Positions 27,643 to 34,370 of a stretch of DNA of 43,552 bases are shown here, piece after piece. The notes beneath the pieces were generated by a model. That model saw nothing but the letters and a program-made list of their open reading frames with translations, was not told the origin of the DNA and ran no database searches. This DNA is from a virus. The stretch spans positions 1-43,552 of IMG/VR virus record IMGVR_UViG_3300043429_000371. The stretch is one strand, 5' to 3'. The number at the start of each line of letters is the position of its first letter. Position 1 is the stretch's first letter. The position numbers and the translations under genes were made by a program.

Positions 27643-28453
27643 AATACATATTTCCTCCATCCCACTTATTAAGACCATCGCTTACTAAAGGAATCTTTTC
27701 TACGTTCTTGTCCATGAAGAAATTGTTGAAATAATCATCATTGACTTCTAAACCAAACACTGCTGACTGAGCAAGGACAAGCCAATTCTTAGACTTATCG
27801 ATCTTAGGCATTAAAACGTTTCTATATTCTACAGGAGTTTCTGACAAAGACCAAGTAGCAATAACTAGATCAGAATGAGTAGCAACGTCATCTTCGAACG
27901 ACCATTTAGGATTAATACCCTGCTTACTAAGATAAAATTCTTGGATTGGCTGCGTCTCTGGAATATCAACAATAGTATATTCGCCCTTAAATCCTAGAGC
28001 ATGAACTACCGAACACATATCTCCATAACCAGCACCGATCTCAACAATTGACTTCATATCCTTTAACTTATCAGCAAAGCCAGTTATACAAAGATGAGCA
28101 ATATCTTGGATACGCTGCATCGATGTATCAAAGTCAGAAGTGACACGAAGCATTGGTCTAATGTGATCTGGCGCTCCAATCCAATTTTCTTGGAGCGCCG
28201 TGGCAATTTGCTCATCTCGTGCAGCATGATAAAACGATTCGCCAACAAAGCGAGAAGTTCTATACTGAGTAATAAAAGGTACATTGTGACAAGAAGCCCA
28301 TAGCCTAAAACGATTAAGCGGGAGTGTAGCGCAATCATGCTTAAACACTTCCCGCATCGTTGGCCAATACTCTGGCCCGTTTACGTTTTTAGCTTCTCGA
28401 GCTTTCACTGAAACTTCTGACATTGGATCAAAGTCAGACCATATTAAATCCAT
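27626..28453 (-). CDS. putative sugar O-methyltransferase (class I SAM-dependent)
   Basis: 275 residues. SAM-binding motif I SIVEIGAGYGDMCSVVHALG, then YTIVDIPE, and LVIATWSLSETP. The N-terminal YWPTMREVFKH, with YHAARDEQIATALQ and DHIRPMLRVTS, fits the putative sugar O-methyltransferase group in glycan clusters. Overlaps the nucleotidyltransferase gene, so it belongs to the operon and may methylate the transferred sugar. Confidence 0.78.
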   Translation of the reverse strand: MDLIWSDFDPMSEVSVKAREAKNVNGPEYWPTMREVFKHDCATLPLNRFRLWASCHNVPFITQYRTSRFVGESFYHAARDEQIATALQENWIGAPDHIRPMLRVTSDFDTSMQRIQDIAHLCITGFADKLKDMKSIVEIGAGYGDMCSVVHALGFKGEYTIVDIPETQPIQEFYLSKQGINPKWSFEDDVATHSDLVIATWSLSETPVEYRNVLMPKIDKSKNWLVLAQSAVFGLEVNDDYFNNFFMDKNVEKIPLVSDGLNKWDGGNMYYVVRG

Positions 28454-28467
28454 AATAAACTCCTATA

Positions 28468-28830
28468 TTAAGCTTGTCTAGTTAGAAGCGTAGAATCAAT
28501 ATTCTTTGCTTCGAAAAATGTTCTAACTAGATGAAGAACTGTCTTCTCGTTAAAAGGCTTGCAAGAAAAGACGTCGAGGTAAATATCATCAGTTTCGTTA
28601 ACGAAGTGTGCGCAAATATTGCTTGTTTCGATTAATTGAACAAGAGTGTAACCTGCTTTGTTTCCTGAACCAAAGTTCACAATCTGTGGTTCGCCATAAG
28701 CAACCATATCGATATCTCTGACTAACTGTTTAGTAAACTCATGAATTACACCATAGTTAGTAATCATTTCGTGATTACACCCGCTTGCATTAACAATAAG
28801 ATGATAACCCCAATAAGTCTTTTCGCTCAT
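28468..28830 (-). CDS. speD: S-adenosylmethionine decarboxylase-like protein (SpeD)
   Basis: 120 residues, the size of prokaryotic SpeD. WGYHLIVNASGC is the family start. The three key residues keep the spacing known from the Thermotoga enzyme: S70 (pyruvoyl precursor) in ETSNICAHF, H75, and C90 in DVFSC, although the usual ESH is changed to TSN. Would make decarboxylated AdoMet for spermidine-type polyamines, useful for packaging DNA. Adjacent to the sugar operon. Confidence 0.8.
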   Translation of the reverse strand: MSEKTYWGYHLIVNASGCNHEMITNYGVIHEFTKQLVRDIDMVAYGEPQIVNFGSGNKAGYTLVQLIETSNICAHFVNETDDIYLDVFSCKPFNEKTVLHLVRTFFEAKNIDSTLLTRQA

Positions 28831-28841
28831 GTATTTGTCTC

Positions 28842-29120
28842 CTATGAATATTGGTAAGGATCTAAAATTTCAACATACTCAATGGAGTCAATGCGAAAAG
28901 AACGCCATCCTCCCTTCATCACATCCCATACGGCAAGAACATCTGGGTTCTTGCCGTGAAAATCTTTTTCTTCTGCCTGTTCGTTTACGTAGTTAGGAGG
29001 AAGAAGAGCAGGCATTAAAGTGCATCGCATCTCTCGCTTCTCGCCGTTTACCTTTGTGAAGTACACGGCCATAACATTTTTACGTAGATCGTTTAGAAGC
29101 GTATCACGTTCATAAGCCAT
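28842..29120 (-). CDS. WYL_2/Sm-like SH3 beta-barrel protein (DUF2693)
   Basis: 92 residues: LRKNVMAVYFTKVNGEKREM, RCTLMPALLPPNY, DVLAVWDVMKGGWRSFRIDS. This is the common phage DUF2693/WYL_2 pattern, an SH3-like barrel likely to bind nucleic acid or nucleotide ligands. ATG overlaps the glutaredoxin stop by one base. Confidence 0.78.
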   Translation of the reverse strand: MAYERDTLLNDLRKNVMAVYFTKVNGEKREMRCTLMPALLPPNYVNEQAEEKDFHGKNPDVLAVWDVMKGGWRSFRIDSIEYVEILDPYQYS

Positions 29121-29380
29121 TAGTCGTTCTCCAATAGAATCTTACGGTTATCTGAAGTTTCTTCAGTAAGATGTCTCTTTAGCTGTTCAAATCCACCAAT
29201 GTTGAATCCATCCAGAACGATTACTGGAAAGGTCTTTGCTTCGGGGAATTTGGTAAGTAACACTTCTCTTGTAAAGTCTTCGTCTAACTTATATTCGACG
29301 AACTCCTTACTGTGAAGTCGTAGCATTTGTTTAGCTTGATCGCAATACACACAATTATTTTTTGAATAAACCTCAATCAT
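29120..29380 (-). CDS. grx: glutaredoxin
   Basis: 86 residues from ATG 29380 (GGTGGAG site upstream). Active site NNCVYCDQAK, cis-Pro segment KTFPVIVLDG and the GG of NIGGFEQL. Probably reduces the C-terminal cysteines of the NrdJ ribonucleotide reductase or other thiol enzymes. Overlaps a 38-residue ORF upstream. Confidence 0.9.
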   Translation of the reverse strand: MIEVYSKNNCVYCDQAKQMLRLHSKEFVEYKLDEDFTREVLLTKFPEAKTFPVIVLDGFNIGGFEQLKRHLTEETSDNRKILLEND

Positions 29381-29489
29381 TGAAATAACTCCACCAATAA
29401 TGATATACATCGTTAGGATCATAAGGATTGTAACCCTTCATGATCATGTCTGTCTCTACCATAAACTCTAGATCGCTGCTCATATCCAT
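29373..29489 (-). CDS. very small acidic protein, 38 aa
   Basis: Strong GGAGG site eight bases before ATG 29489. The product runs MDMSSDLEFMVETDMIMKGY then NPYDPNDVYHYWWSYFND; the YNPYDPND segment recalls small T4-like phage proteins. Overlaps the glutaredoxin start by eight bases and lies just behind the promoter at 29515. Confidence 0.6.
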   Translation of the reverse strand: MDMSSDLEFMVETDMIMKGYNPYDPNDVYHYWWSYFND

Positions 29490-29514
29490 AACAAACCTCC
29501 AATTAAGACATATT

Positions 29515-29543
29515 ATTATACTAATTGTTTGGGAAAAAGTAAA
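29515..29543 (-). promoter_or_regulatory. sigma-70-type promoter (leftward)
   Basis: Minus strand TTTACT, 17-base spacer, TATAAT; start about 20 bases before the 38-residue ORF. Likely drives grx, speD and the heptose operon. Confidence 0.75.
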
Positions 29544-29546
29544 CTC

Positions 29547-30272
29547 TTATTTTAAGGAGAGCTCTTTATCTTTAAGCGAAGACTCGTACTTATTCATCTT
29601 ATCTATATATCCACGATTACGTAGTTCTTTGAATAAAAGGTTTTCTCTACCGAACTCTCCATACTGCTGAAGAGAAGCTGTTCTCATATTCTTAAATTTA
29701 GTTTTCATGTTATTGAAAGATTCTTCTCCCATATGATGTTTGATCATATGATCAATAGCATGCATGTAATGAGAAACTTTTTGTTTGAGTAGATGATCGT
29801 TCTTAAAGTCATAGTTGACTTTAACAGGTTTCTTTACCCATTCATTTTTAAGAAGAGAATACACTCCTTGATTCTTAGGATATGTTATATCCTTGTCTTG
29901 AGCGTAAGGTTCTAGAGGATAACCATAAACATCAATATTATGAGTAAGAGTCCAAAGAGATTTTTTATCTTGAAGATATTCTTCAACGAATTTGGGGTCG
30001 CTGAATAGTTTACTACGATCAACAATCAAATGAACGTCTATGTCTGACTTGTTTGTGTAATTATAATTTGCATTACCGCCAGTCATTACAATATCTTCGA
30101 TCATTGACTTAGGTATTTTAGCAAACTCTGCCCATGCATGCCCAAAATTTATGAGAGCTTTTCTTACTTCTGGGTTTAATTTGTCTGAGGAGCTCCAAAT
30201 TTTTGGGTTTAATTCTTCGTGGTATTGAAGAGTTAATTTCAACTCAGACAAATAAATGTTAAAATTAAGCAT
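29547..30272 (-). CDS. nucleotidyltransferase-fold phage protein
   Basis: 241 residues. DIVMTGGNANYNYTNKSDID then VHLIVD is the Pol-beta-type G-G...D-D core (catalytic DxD of KSDIDVHL). Rest is helical with HYMHAIDHMIKHHMGEESFN. Similar proteins occur in many T4-like phages; substrate unknown (RNA or small molecule). Expressed behind a late-type box inside an RBS hairpin. Confidence 0.7.
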   Translation of the reverse strand: MLNFNIYLSELKLTLQYHEELNPKIWSSSDKLNPEVRKALINFGHAWAEFAKIPKSMIEDIVMTGGNANYNYTNKSDIDVHLIVDRSKLFSDPKFVEEYLQDKKSLWTLTHNIDVYGYPLEPYAQDKDITYPKNQGVYSLLKNEWVKKPVKVNYDFKNDHLLKQKVSHYMHAIDHMIKHHMGEESFNNMKTKFKNMRTASLQQYGEFGRENLLFKELRNRGYIDKMNKYESSLKDKELSLK

Positions 30273-30277
30273 GGTTC

Positions 30278-30311
30278 CTCCGGAATGTTGTATATTATTT
30301 ATATTCCGGAG
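30278..30311 (-). promoter_or_regulatory. RBS-sequestering hairpin containing a late-type TATAAATA box
   Basis: Nine-bp inverted repeat CTCCGGAAT/ATTCCGGAG (30303-30311 and 30278-30286) with the GGAGGA ribosome site in its downstream arm, six bases before the ATG at 30272. TATAAATA (30296-30303, leftward) lies in the loop side, so late transcripts would start after the first arm and leave the site open. Confidence 0.6.
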
Positions 30312-30317
30312 AAATTA

Positions 30318-31022
30318 TTACTTGGTCTTTATATATGATGCTTTGATCTTGCTCTTTTCAAGAATTTCGAAGCCATTAGGGAATAGATAAGTCTGTTCTA
30401 CGATCTCGTCATGATCATACATCCAAATATCATCAAACACATGAACTGATCCAACTGGAGCACGCTTGACAAAGAAGTCGCACTCTAGATGTAAGGCTCC
30501 ATTATCATGAGGACCATCAAAAAATACGAAAGCGTATTCGTTTTCTAGCTTCTTATAATCATCATATACCGGAACGCCATCACCATAACGATTGAAAAAC
30601 TCTGAATCTTCTAGACAGAAAAAGGAGAAGTTCAAACCAGCATTATATGCATAGAAATATAGAGAAGGAATAATACGGTTACGCATTGTATTATCATAAT
30701 CAAAACGCTGGGGCGAAGTAATCTCCTTTGACATCTTATCGCCTTCGATCTGACGTTCTGGGTTATGAATTGACATGTTAAGATTAGTGCATTCAATCTC
30801 GATGTTACCATATGGATCAATACAGAACATAGAACGATTGTTGTTGCCTGTCTGAACAAGCGTATCAATAATCAACTTAGCAGAACCACCACGACGAGTG
30901 CCAATCTCAACGATGGCGCCAGGAACTTCTTGCTTGACAGCAGCTGCTGCTCTTACTAAGATTTCATACTCCTGAGAATCTGTACCAAAAACTTCTTCAT
31001 CACTAAAACGAATAATTGCCAT
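30318..31022 (-). CDS. class I SAM-dependent methyltransferase (MacroCin/TylF-like)
   Basis: 234 residues. Motif I GAIVEIGTRRGGSAKLII, acidic motif SMFCIDPYG, then YAFVFFDGPHDNGALHLECD and GSVHVFDDIWMYDHDEIVEQ, a pattern of PF13578-like O-methyltransferases acting on small molecules or sugars. AGGAG site before the ATG. Role may be sugar or surface-glycan methylation. Confidence 0.75.
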   Translation of the reverse strand: MAIIRFSDEEVFGTDSQEYEILVRAAAAVKQEVPGAIVEIGTRRGGSAKLIIDTLVQTGNNNRSMFCIDPYGNIEIECTNLNMSIHNPERQIEGDKMSKEITSPQRFDYDNTMRNRIIPSLYFYAYNAGLNFSFFCLEDSEFFNRYGDGVPVYDDYKKLENEYAFVFFDGPHDNGALHLECDFFVKRAPVGSVHVFDDIWMYDHDEIVEQTYLFPNGFEILEKSKIKASYIKTK

Positions 31023-31023
31023 T

Positions 31024-31263
31024 TTATACTCCTAATATAAGTTTAATCACGCCAACCAAATATAATATCAAAACAAAAGTTTGAATTATAATTAGAGACC
31101 ATTTATTCCATTTAACAGCCAAGAAAAACCACAGAAGATTTCCGATTACGTTGATATATATGTTAATCGGATATACGTTCCATGCAGTAAGGGCAACACC
31201 AATAATCAAAGTTATCGTTGCTGCCCACTCAATAAAAATCCACAATCTCGTCTGCGATACCAT
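31024..31263 (-). CDS. small membrane protein with about three helices, 79 aa
   Basis: Three hydrophobic segments: FIEWAATITLIIGVALTAW, INVIGNLLWFFLAVKW, LIIIQTFVLILYLVGVIKL. Overlaps the ClpP-like gene by 35 bases and stops two bases before the methyltransferase ATG. Unknown function; a holin-type role is possible but unsupported. Confidence 0.6.
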   Translation of the reverse strand: MVSQTRLWIFIEWAATITLIIGVALTAWNVYPINIYINVIGNLLWFFLAVKWNKWSLIIIQTFVLILYLVGVIKLILGV

Positions 31264-31792
31264 ATTTTACTGCCTCTCTTGCAGAAAGCCAAACATCTTC
31301 TGGTGGTAATAGATACTTCTTAATAGTTGCTTCCGTTTGACCAGTGCACTTTTTATAATGATCCATAATACGTTGAGAAGTGTTTTCGAACTCTTTAACC
31401 CTAGACATCAACTCATGTTCTTTACCATAGGATCCCCATGAGAATTGGTGTGATAGAATAGCTGTGTTTCTTGTAATATACCTATGACCCTTATGACCTG
31501 CGATAAACGTAAGCAAACCACATGAAGAAATTTCACCAAGTCCATATGTATATATTGGAATCTTGGATCCTTTCATCGTATCAATAAGAGAGAATGCAGA
31601 AGTTACCATTCCGCCGGGTGAATTAATGATCATTTTCATGAACTTAGGACGATCTCTGCCCATTAAATTACGTGCGAGAATGAATCTCATAGCATCCGAG
31701 CAGGAACCATTGTCAAAATCTTGTGAGAAAATATAGTAATGATGGTCTTCAATGTTGGGAATATTAATGTCTTTTGTTTCTTCTTTTAGCAT
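31229..31792 (-). CDS. ClpP-like serine protease
   Basis: 187 residues. ClpP fold motifs: KMIINSPGGMVTSAFSLIDT, nucleophile Ser in GEISSCGLLTFIAG (position of ASMG in ClpP), catalytic His in ILSHQFSWG, and the C-terminal PEDVWLSAREAVKYGIADEI helix. No head-maturation fusion. It could replace or hijack host ClpP, or act in capsid maturation. A lone ClpX-type zinc finger is encoded at 39392. Confidence 0.87.
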   Translation of the reverse strand: MLKEETKDINIPNIEDHHYYIFSQDFDNGSCSDAMRFILARNLMGRDRPKFMKMIINSPGGMVTSAFSLIDTMKGSKIPIYTYGLGEISSCGLLTFIAGHKGHRYITRNTAILSHQFSWGSYGKEHELMSRVKEFENTSQRIMDHYKKCTGQTEATIKKYLLPPEDVWLSAREAVKYGIADEIVDFY

Positions 31793-31806
31793 CTTAACTC
31801 CATGTT

Positions 31807-31836
31807 AAAAAGGGGTGGCACGGACATTGCCACCCC
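31807..31836 (-). terminator. intrinsic terminator of the M15-like peptidase gene
   Basis: Leftward: GGGGTGGCA/TGCCACCCC, 9-bp stem with ATGTCCG loop, followed by TTTTT. Confidence 0.88.
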
Positions 31837-31841
31837 AAATA

Positions 31842-32408
31842 TTAAAGCTGAACGTGAATATGGTCGTAGTGACCTGGAACTCGCCAGAGAACCTTATATC
31901 CACTTGCCCGCATACTTGCAGCGAGCGCATCGAACTTATGTGCATAACCTGAACGAGCTTCTGTTAAACCCGTTCCAACGTTCACATCAATAGCACGACC
32001 TGAGTAGTGCGCCGAATGATGTGAGTGCACATGATGTACGCCACCAAATAGAGGGTGTTCTGAAACACGATAACCCTGTTCCTGTAGTTGGTGACCTAGT
32101 GCCACGATTGAATGCGAAGCAAAAGTAGAAGCAGTGGATGCAAAATATCTGCTCTGCTGATTCTGATATGCTCTTGCTTGCTTTTCGTTACGCCAGCGTG
32201 GTTGTGGAGTAACGGACCAGTTAGAGCCATTGCCGAAAATATGCTCAAGAAAATTTCTTGGCGGATTCTCAACATGATAGGCAACTTGATGGTCTTTATC
32301 AACGACTGAATAACGAGTATTCTTGCCGTGATGGAGTCTGGCCTCAGCTGCTCCGCTAAACGCAAGAACAGCTGCAGCTGCCACCGCAGCCAAAATATTC
32401 TTCTTCAT
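31842..32408 (-). CDS. exported M15-like D,D-peptidase / endolysin candidate
   Basis: 188 residues. Signal peptide MKKNILAAVAAAAVLAFSGA, cleaved near AEA. Zinc peptidase motifs of the LAS/M15 group: HSHHSAHYSGRAIDVNVG (HxxxxxxD) and the terminal GHYDHIHVQL (HxH). Cuts peptidoglycan cross-links or stems in the periplasm, so probably the lysin or an envelope-remodelling enzyme. Sits beside RlpA-like transglycosylase; has its own terminator. Confidence 0.8.
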   Translation of the reverse strand: MKKNILAAVAAAAVLAFSGAAEARLHHGKNTRYSVVDKDHQVAYHVENPPRNFLEHIFGNGSNWSVTPQPRWRNEKQARAYQNQQSRYFASTASTFASHSIVALGHQLQEQGYRVSEHPLFGGVHHVHSHHSAHYSGRAIDVNVGTGLTEARSGYAHKFDALAASMRASGYKVLWRVPGHYDHIHVQL

Positions 32409-32439
32409 ACTTATACCTTTCTTCTGCGCAACTGTGACT

Positions 32440-32769
32440 TCAATGCACTATAGAATAGAATAAACGTGCAACACCATTAAAACCTAGAGATCTCGCTACA
32501 TTTTGGTTAACGTCAAGGTTCCTACCCCTGACGAATGGACCTCTATCAGTCACAACTGCTGTTACGGATCTTCCATTTCTAGGATTGGTAATATGAATCC
32601 TTGTGCCGAATGGAAGTGTTTTATGAGCTACACCATAGGTGGCTCTCATTCCCGAAGCTGTCCGTCCGCTTCGATCATTATACCACGATGCATTCGCATT
32701 AGTGGAATTAGTATTTATTGGATGAAAATTGAGTGCTGCTGCACACAAAAATGGAATCAAGCAAGACAT
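32440..32769 (-). CDS. exported RlpA-like double-psi beta-barrel protein
   Basis: 109 residues, short signal-like N-terminus (CLIPFLCAAALNF), then the RlpA core: ASWYNDRSGRTASGMRATYG, HKTLPFGTRIHITNPRNG, VTDRGPFVRGRNLDVNQNVA. RlpA-type domains cleave glycan strands lacking stem peptides. Next to the M15-like peptidase, forming a two-enzyme cell-wall module. Confidence 0.88.
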   Translation of the reverse strand: MSCLIPFLCAAALNFHPINTNSTNANASWYNDRSGRTASGMRATYGVAHKTLPFGTRIHITNPRNGRSVTAVVTDRGPFVRGRNLDVNQNVARSLGFNGVARLFYSIVH

Positions 32770-32785
32770 AATATACCCTTAAGAA

Positions 32786-32861
32786 TGGTGGGGATGGCAG
32801 GACTCGAACCTGCAACCAGGCCGTTATGAGCGGTCGGCTCTAACCATTGAGCTACATCCCC
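32786..32861 (-). tRNA. tRNA-Met or lysidine tRNA-Ile (anticodon CAT), leftward
   Basis: 76 nt on the minus strand: acceptor GGGGATG/CATCCCC, loop CTCATAA, T loop TTCGAGT, ACCA encoded. Solitary, about 16 kb from the array, between RlpA and the DUF458 gene. With the genes at 11046 and 13927 it could complete a set of initiator, elongator and Ile2. Confidence 0.93.
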
Positions 32862-32869
32862 GAGATAGA

Positions 32870-33328
32870 CTAAGCTAGTAGTCTATCGGCTGCAATAGAA
32901 GCAGCAAACGCACGAGGTTTAACAAAAGGAACAACATTACAGAACCCCTTGATATAACCTACTGCTTCAGAGATTACGCACGACGAACCATACTTCTCAT
33001 CTGGATTGATGTCAAGATGAATTTCTACAGTACGGTCGCCAATTGCTTCTTCGAGATCAAGAAACATTTGAGCAGTTCGCATTACTTCATTCATTAGACG
33101 CATACGTGGCTTGTCTTTCTTTTGGTCATAATCTCTTTCAGTTTCTAGCTGACCAAAAATCTTACAACCATGCTTACCGTCATAATGAACAACAACTACA
33201 GTACAGTATTCAGCGAACCATGTTTCGTGTTTACGATGGCGTGCTGAATCCGAACCGATATAAATCTTAGTTGCTTCTGAAGTATTACGAATAAAATCTT
33301 TGACTTCTTCTAGATTCAGCTTACGCAT
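32870..33328 (-). CDS. RNase H-like YkuK/DUF458 protein
   Basis: 152 residues. KIYIGSDSARHR opens an RNase H-like fold, VEIHLDINPDEKYGSSCVIS and the VKPRAFAASIAADRL end match DUF458. Biochemical role unknown in the family. Followed on the left by the Met-type tRNA. Confidence 0.8.
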   Translation of the reverse strand: MRKLNLEEVKDFIRNTSEATKIYIGSDSARHRKHETWFAEYCTVVVVHYDGKHGCKIFGQLETERDYDQKKDKPRMRLMNEVMRTAQMFLDLEEAIGDRTVEIHLDINPDEKYGSSCVISEAVGYIKGFCNVVPFVKPRAFAASIAADRLLA

Positions 33329-33342
33329 ATCGTTACCTCATT

Positions 33343-33615
33343 TTACTTCCAGATCTTCCAATTCCAAGGAAGAATCTTCTCGAACCCAGACTTGTTCTTA
33401 CCAGTCACAGTAATGTCTAGATCAGCACCATCAACATCAACCTGCATATCAGCACCTAGTGGTGCACGAACAACAACCTGACCGTTCTGAATAGCAGCAC
33501 CATAAGCTGGTGGCTGAACATTTAGATTAGCTGAACGCTTTGGCGGTAGCGGAACATCTGCAGCAAAAGCTGCGCCAGCAAACATCATAGCGACAAAAAA
33601 CACAACCTTATTCAT
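33343..33615 (-). CDS. small exported protein, 90 aa
   Basis: Signal peptide MNKVVFFVAMMFAGAAFAAD (cleavage at AFA|A), then Pro-rich VPLPPKRSANLNVQPP and a beta segment ending with aromatic ILPWNWKIWK. Probably periplasmic; no family recognised. Confidence 0.6.
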   Translation of the reverse strand: MNKVVFFVAMMFAGAAFAADVPLPPKRSANLNVQPPAYGAAIQNGQVVVRAPLGADMQVDVDGADLDITVTGKNKSGFEKILPWNWKIWK

Positions 33616-33707
33616 TATTTACCTTTCTTTATCAAACTGGGTCTCACGTATTGACCTGAATGTTGTCTAGCATTACGACATATATGTATCTAGATCAAAC
33701 CCCTGAA

Positions 33708-33806
33708 TTACTTACGCTTACGGCCCTTCAGACGACGAGCCTTGCGCTTCTGCGAACCAACCTTACGACGACCCTTACGAGGGCGATTCTTATTCGGCCA
33801 CGGCAT
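33708..33806 (-). CDS. tiny highly basic protein, 32 aa
   Basis: MPWPNKNRPRKGRRKVGSQK, then RKARRLKGRKRK: over half Arg/Lys. AAGGAG site eight bases before ATG 33806. Overlaps the end of the next ORF by 17 bases. Likely binds nucleic acid. It recalls small ribosomal protein tails but is complete here. Confidence 0.6.
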   Translation of the reverse strand: MPWPNKNRPRKGRRKVGSQKRKARRLKGRKRK

Positions 33807-33909
33807 TAGCTAGCTCCTTCTTTTCTAGAAGCCAAAGAGTCTTACCTTCATTCTTACCAAGAAGGTTCTGTAACTTGATAAGCTTCTTACGCATCTTCTT
33901 TCTATTCAT
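33790..33909 (-). CDS. tiny basic protein, 39 aa
   Basis: Perfect GGAGGTG site before ATG 33909; product starts MNRKKMRKKLIKLQNLLGKN and continues EGKTLWLLEKKELANAVAE, an amphipathic helix. First gene behind the promoter at 33933, so likely abundant early. Unknown function. Confidence 0.62.
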   Translation of the reverse strand: MNRKKMRKKLIKLQNLLGKNEGKTLWLLEKKELANAVAE

Positions 33910-33932
33910 ATTCACCTCCATCAATAATCACT

Positions 33933-33960
33933 ATTATACCCGTTTTTAAAGATCAGTCAA
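33933..33960 (-). promoter_or_regulatory. consensus sigma-70 promoter (leftward)
   Basis: Minus strand TTGACT, 16-base spacer, TATAAT; overlaps the last codons of the SegE-like gene and serves the two tiny basic proteins and the genes after them. Confidence 0.82.
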
Positions 33961-34344
33961 GTGTTTTGTTTTGCGAACTTTTGCAGAGATCCAAGAATTG
34001 TAATATGATTCTGTTTCTAAGACTCGACGATCTATCTGTTCTCGTAATTCTAGATAAGACATCTGTGTTTTATTTTCACAGAGGTAAAGAACTTCTCTGC
34101 GAAACTGTTGTTCGCCGTTTAATGCTACTTGTTCTTGGAGTTCTTTATTAGAACCGTAGTATTTCTGCCAATCTGACTCTACTACAGTTTTCTTTCTTTT
34201 ACCTTTTACAGTTTTTGTTCTACGAAAATGAAACTGTTTCTTACCAACATATTTCTTGTTATTAGTAAGATCAGTAATAAGATAAACCATCCCAACATAA
34301 CCGTCAGGAACTTCGCTTAGTTCTTCGCCTTTATAGTACCACAT
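33946..34344 (-). CDS. SegE-like GIY-YIG domain protein
   Basis: 132 residues: MWYYKGEELSEVPDGYVGMV, YLITDLTNNKKYVGKKQFHF, SDWQKYYGSNKELQEQV, and YYNSWI near the C-terminus. This is the compact SegE-type GIY-YIG group common in T4-like phages; the catalytic Arg and Glu positions (FRR, LELREQ) appear kept. It may be a resident nuclease rather than an active homing gene. Ribosome site AAGGAG lies in a small ATCCC/GGGAT hairpin with the ATG. Confidence 0.75.
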   Translation of the reverse strand: MWYYKGEELSEVPDGYVGMVYLITDLTNNKKYVGKKQFHFRRTKTVKGKRKKTVVESDWQKYYGSNKELQEQVALNGEQQFRREVLYLCENKTQMSYLELREQIDRRVLETESYYNSWISAKVRKTKHLTDL

Positions 34345-34370
34345 CCCAAAGTCTCCTTCGGGATATTTAG

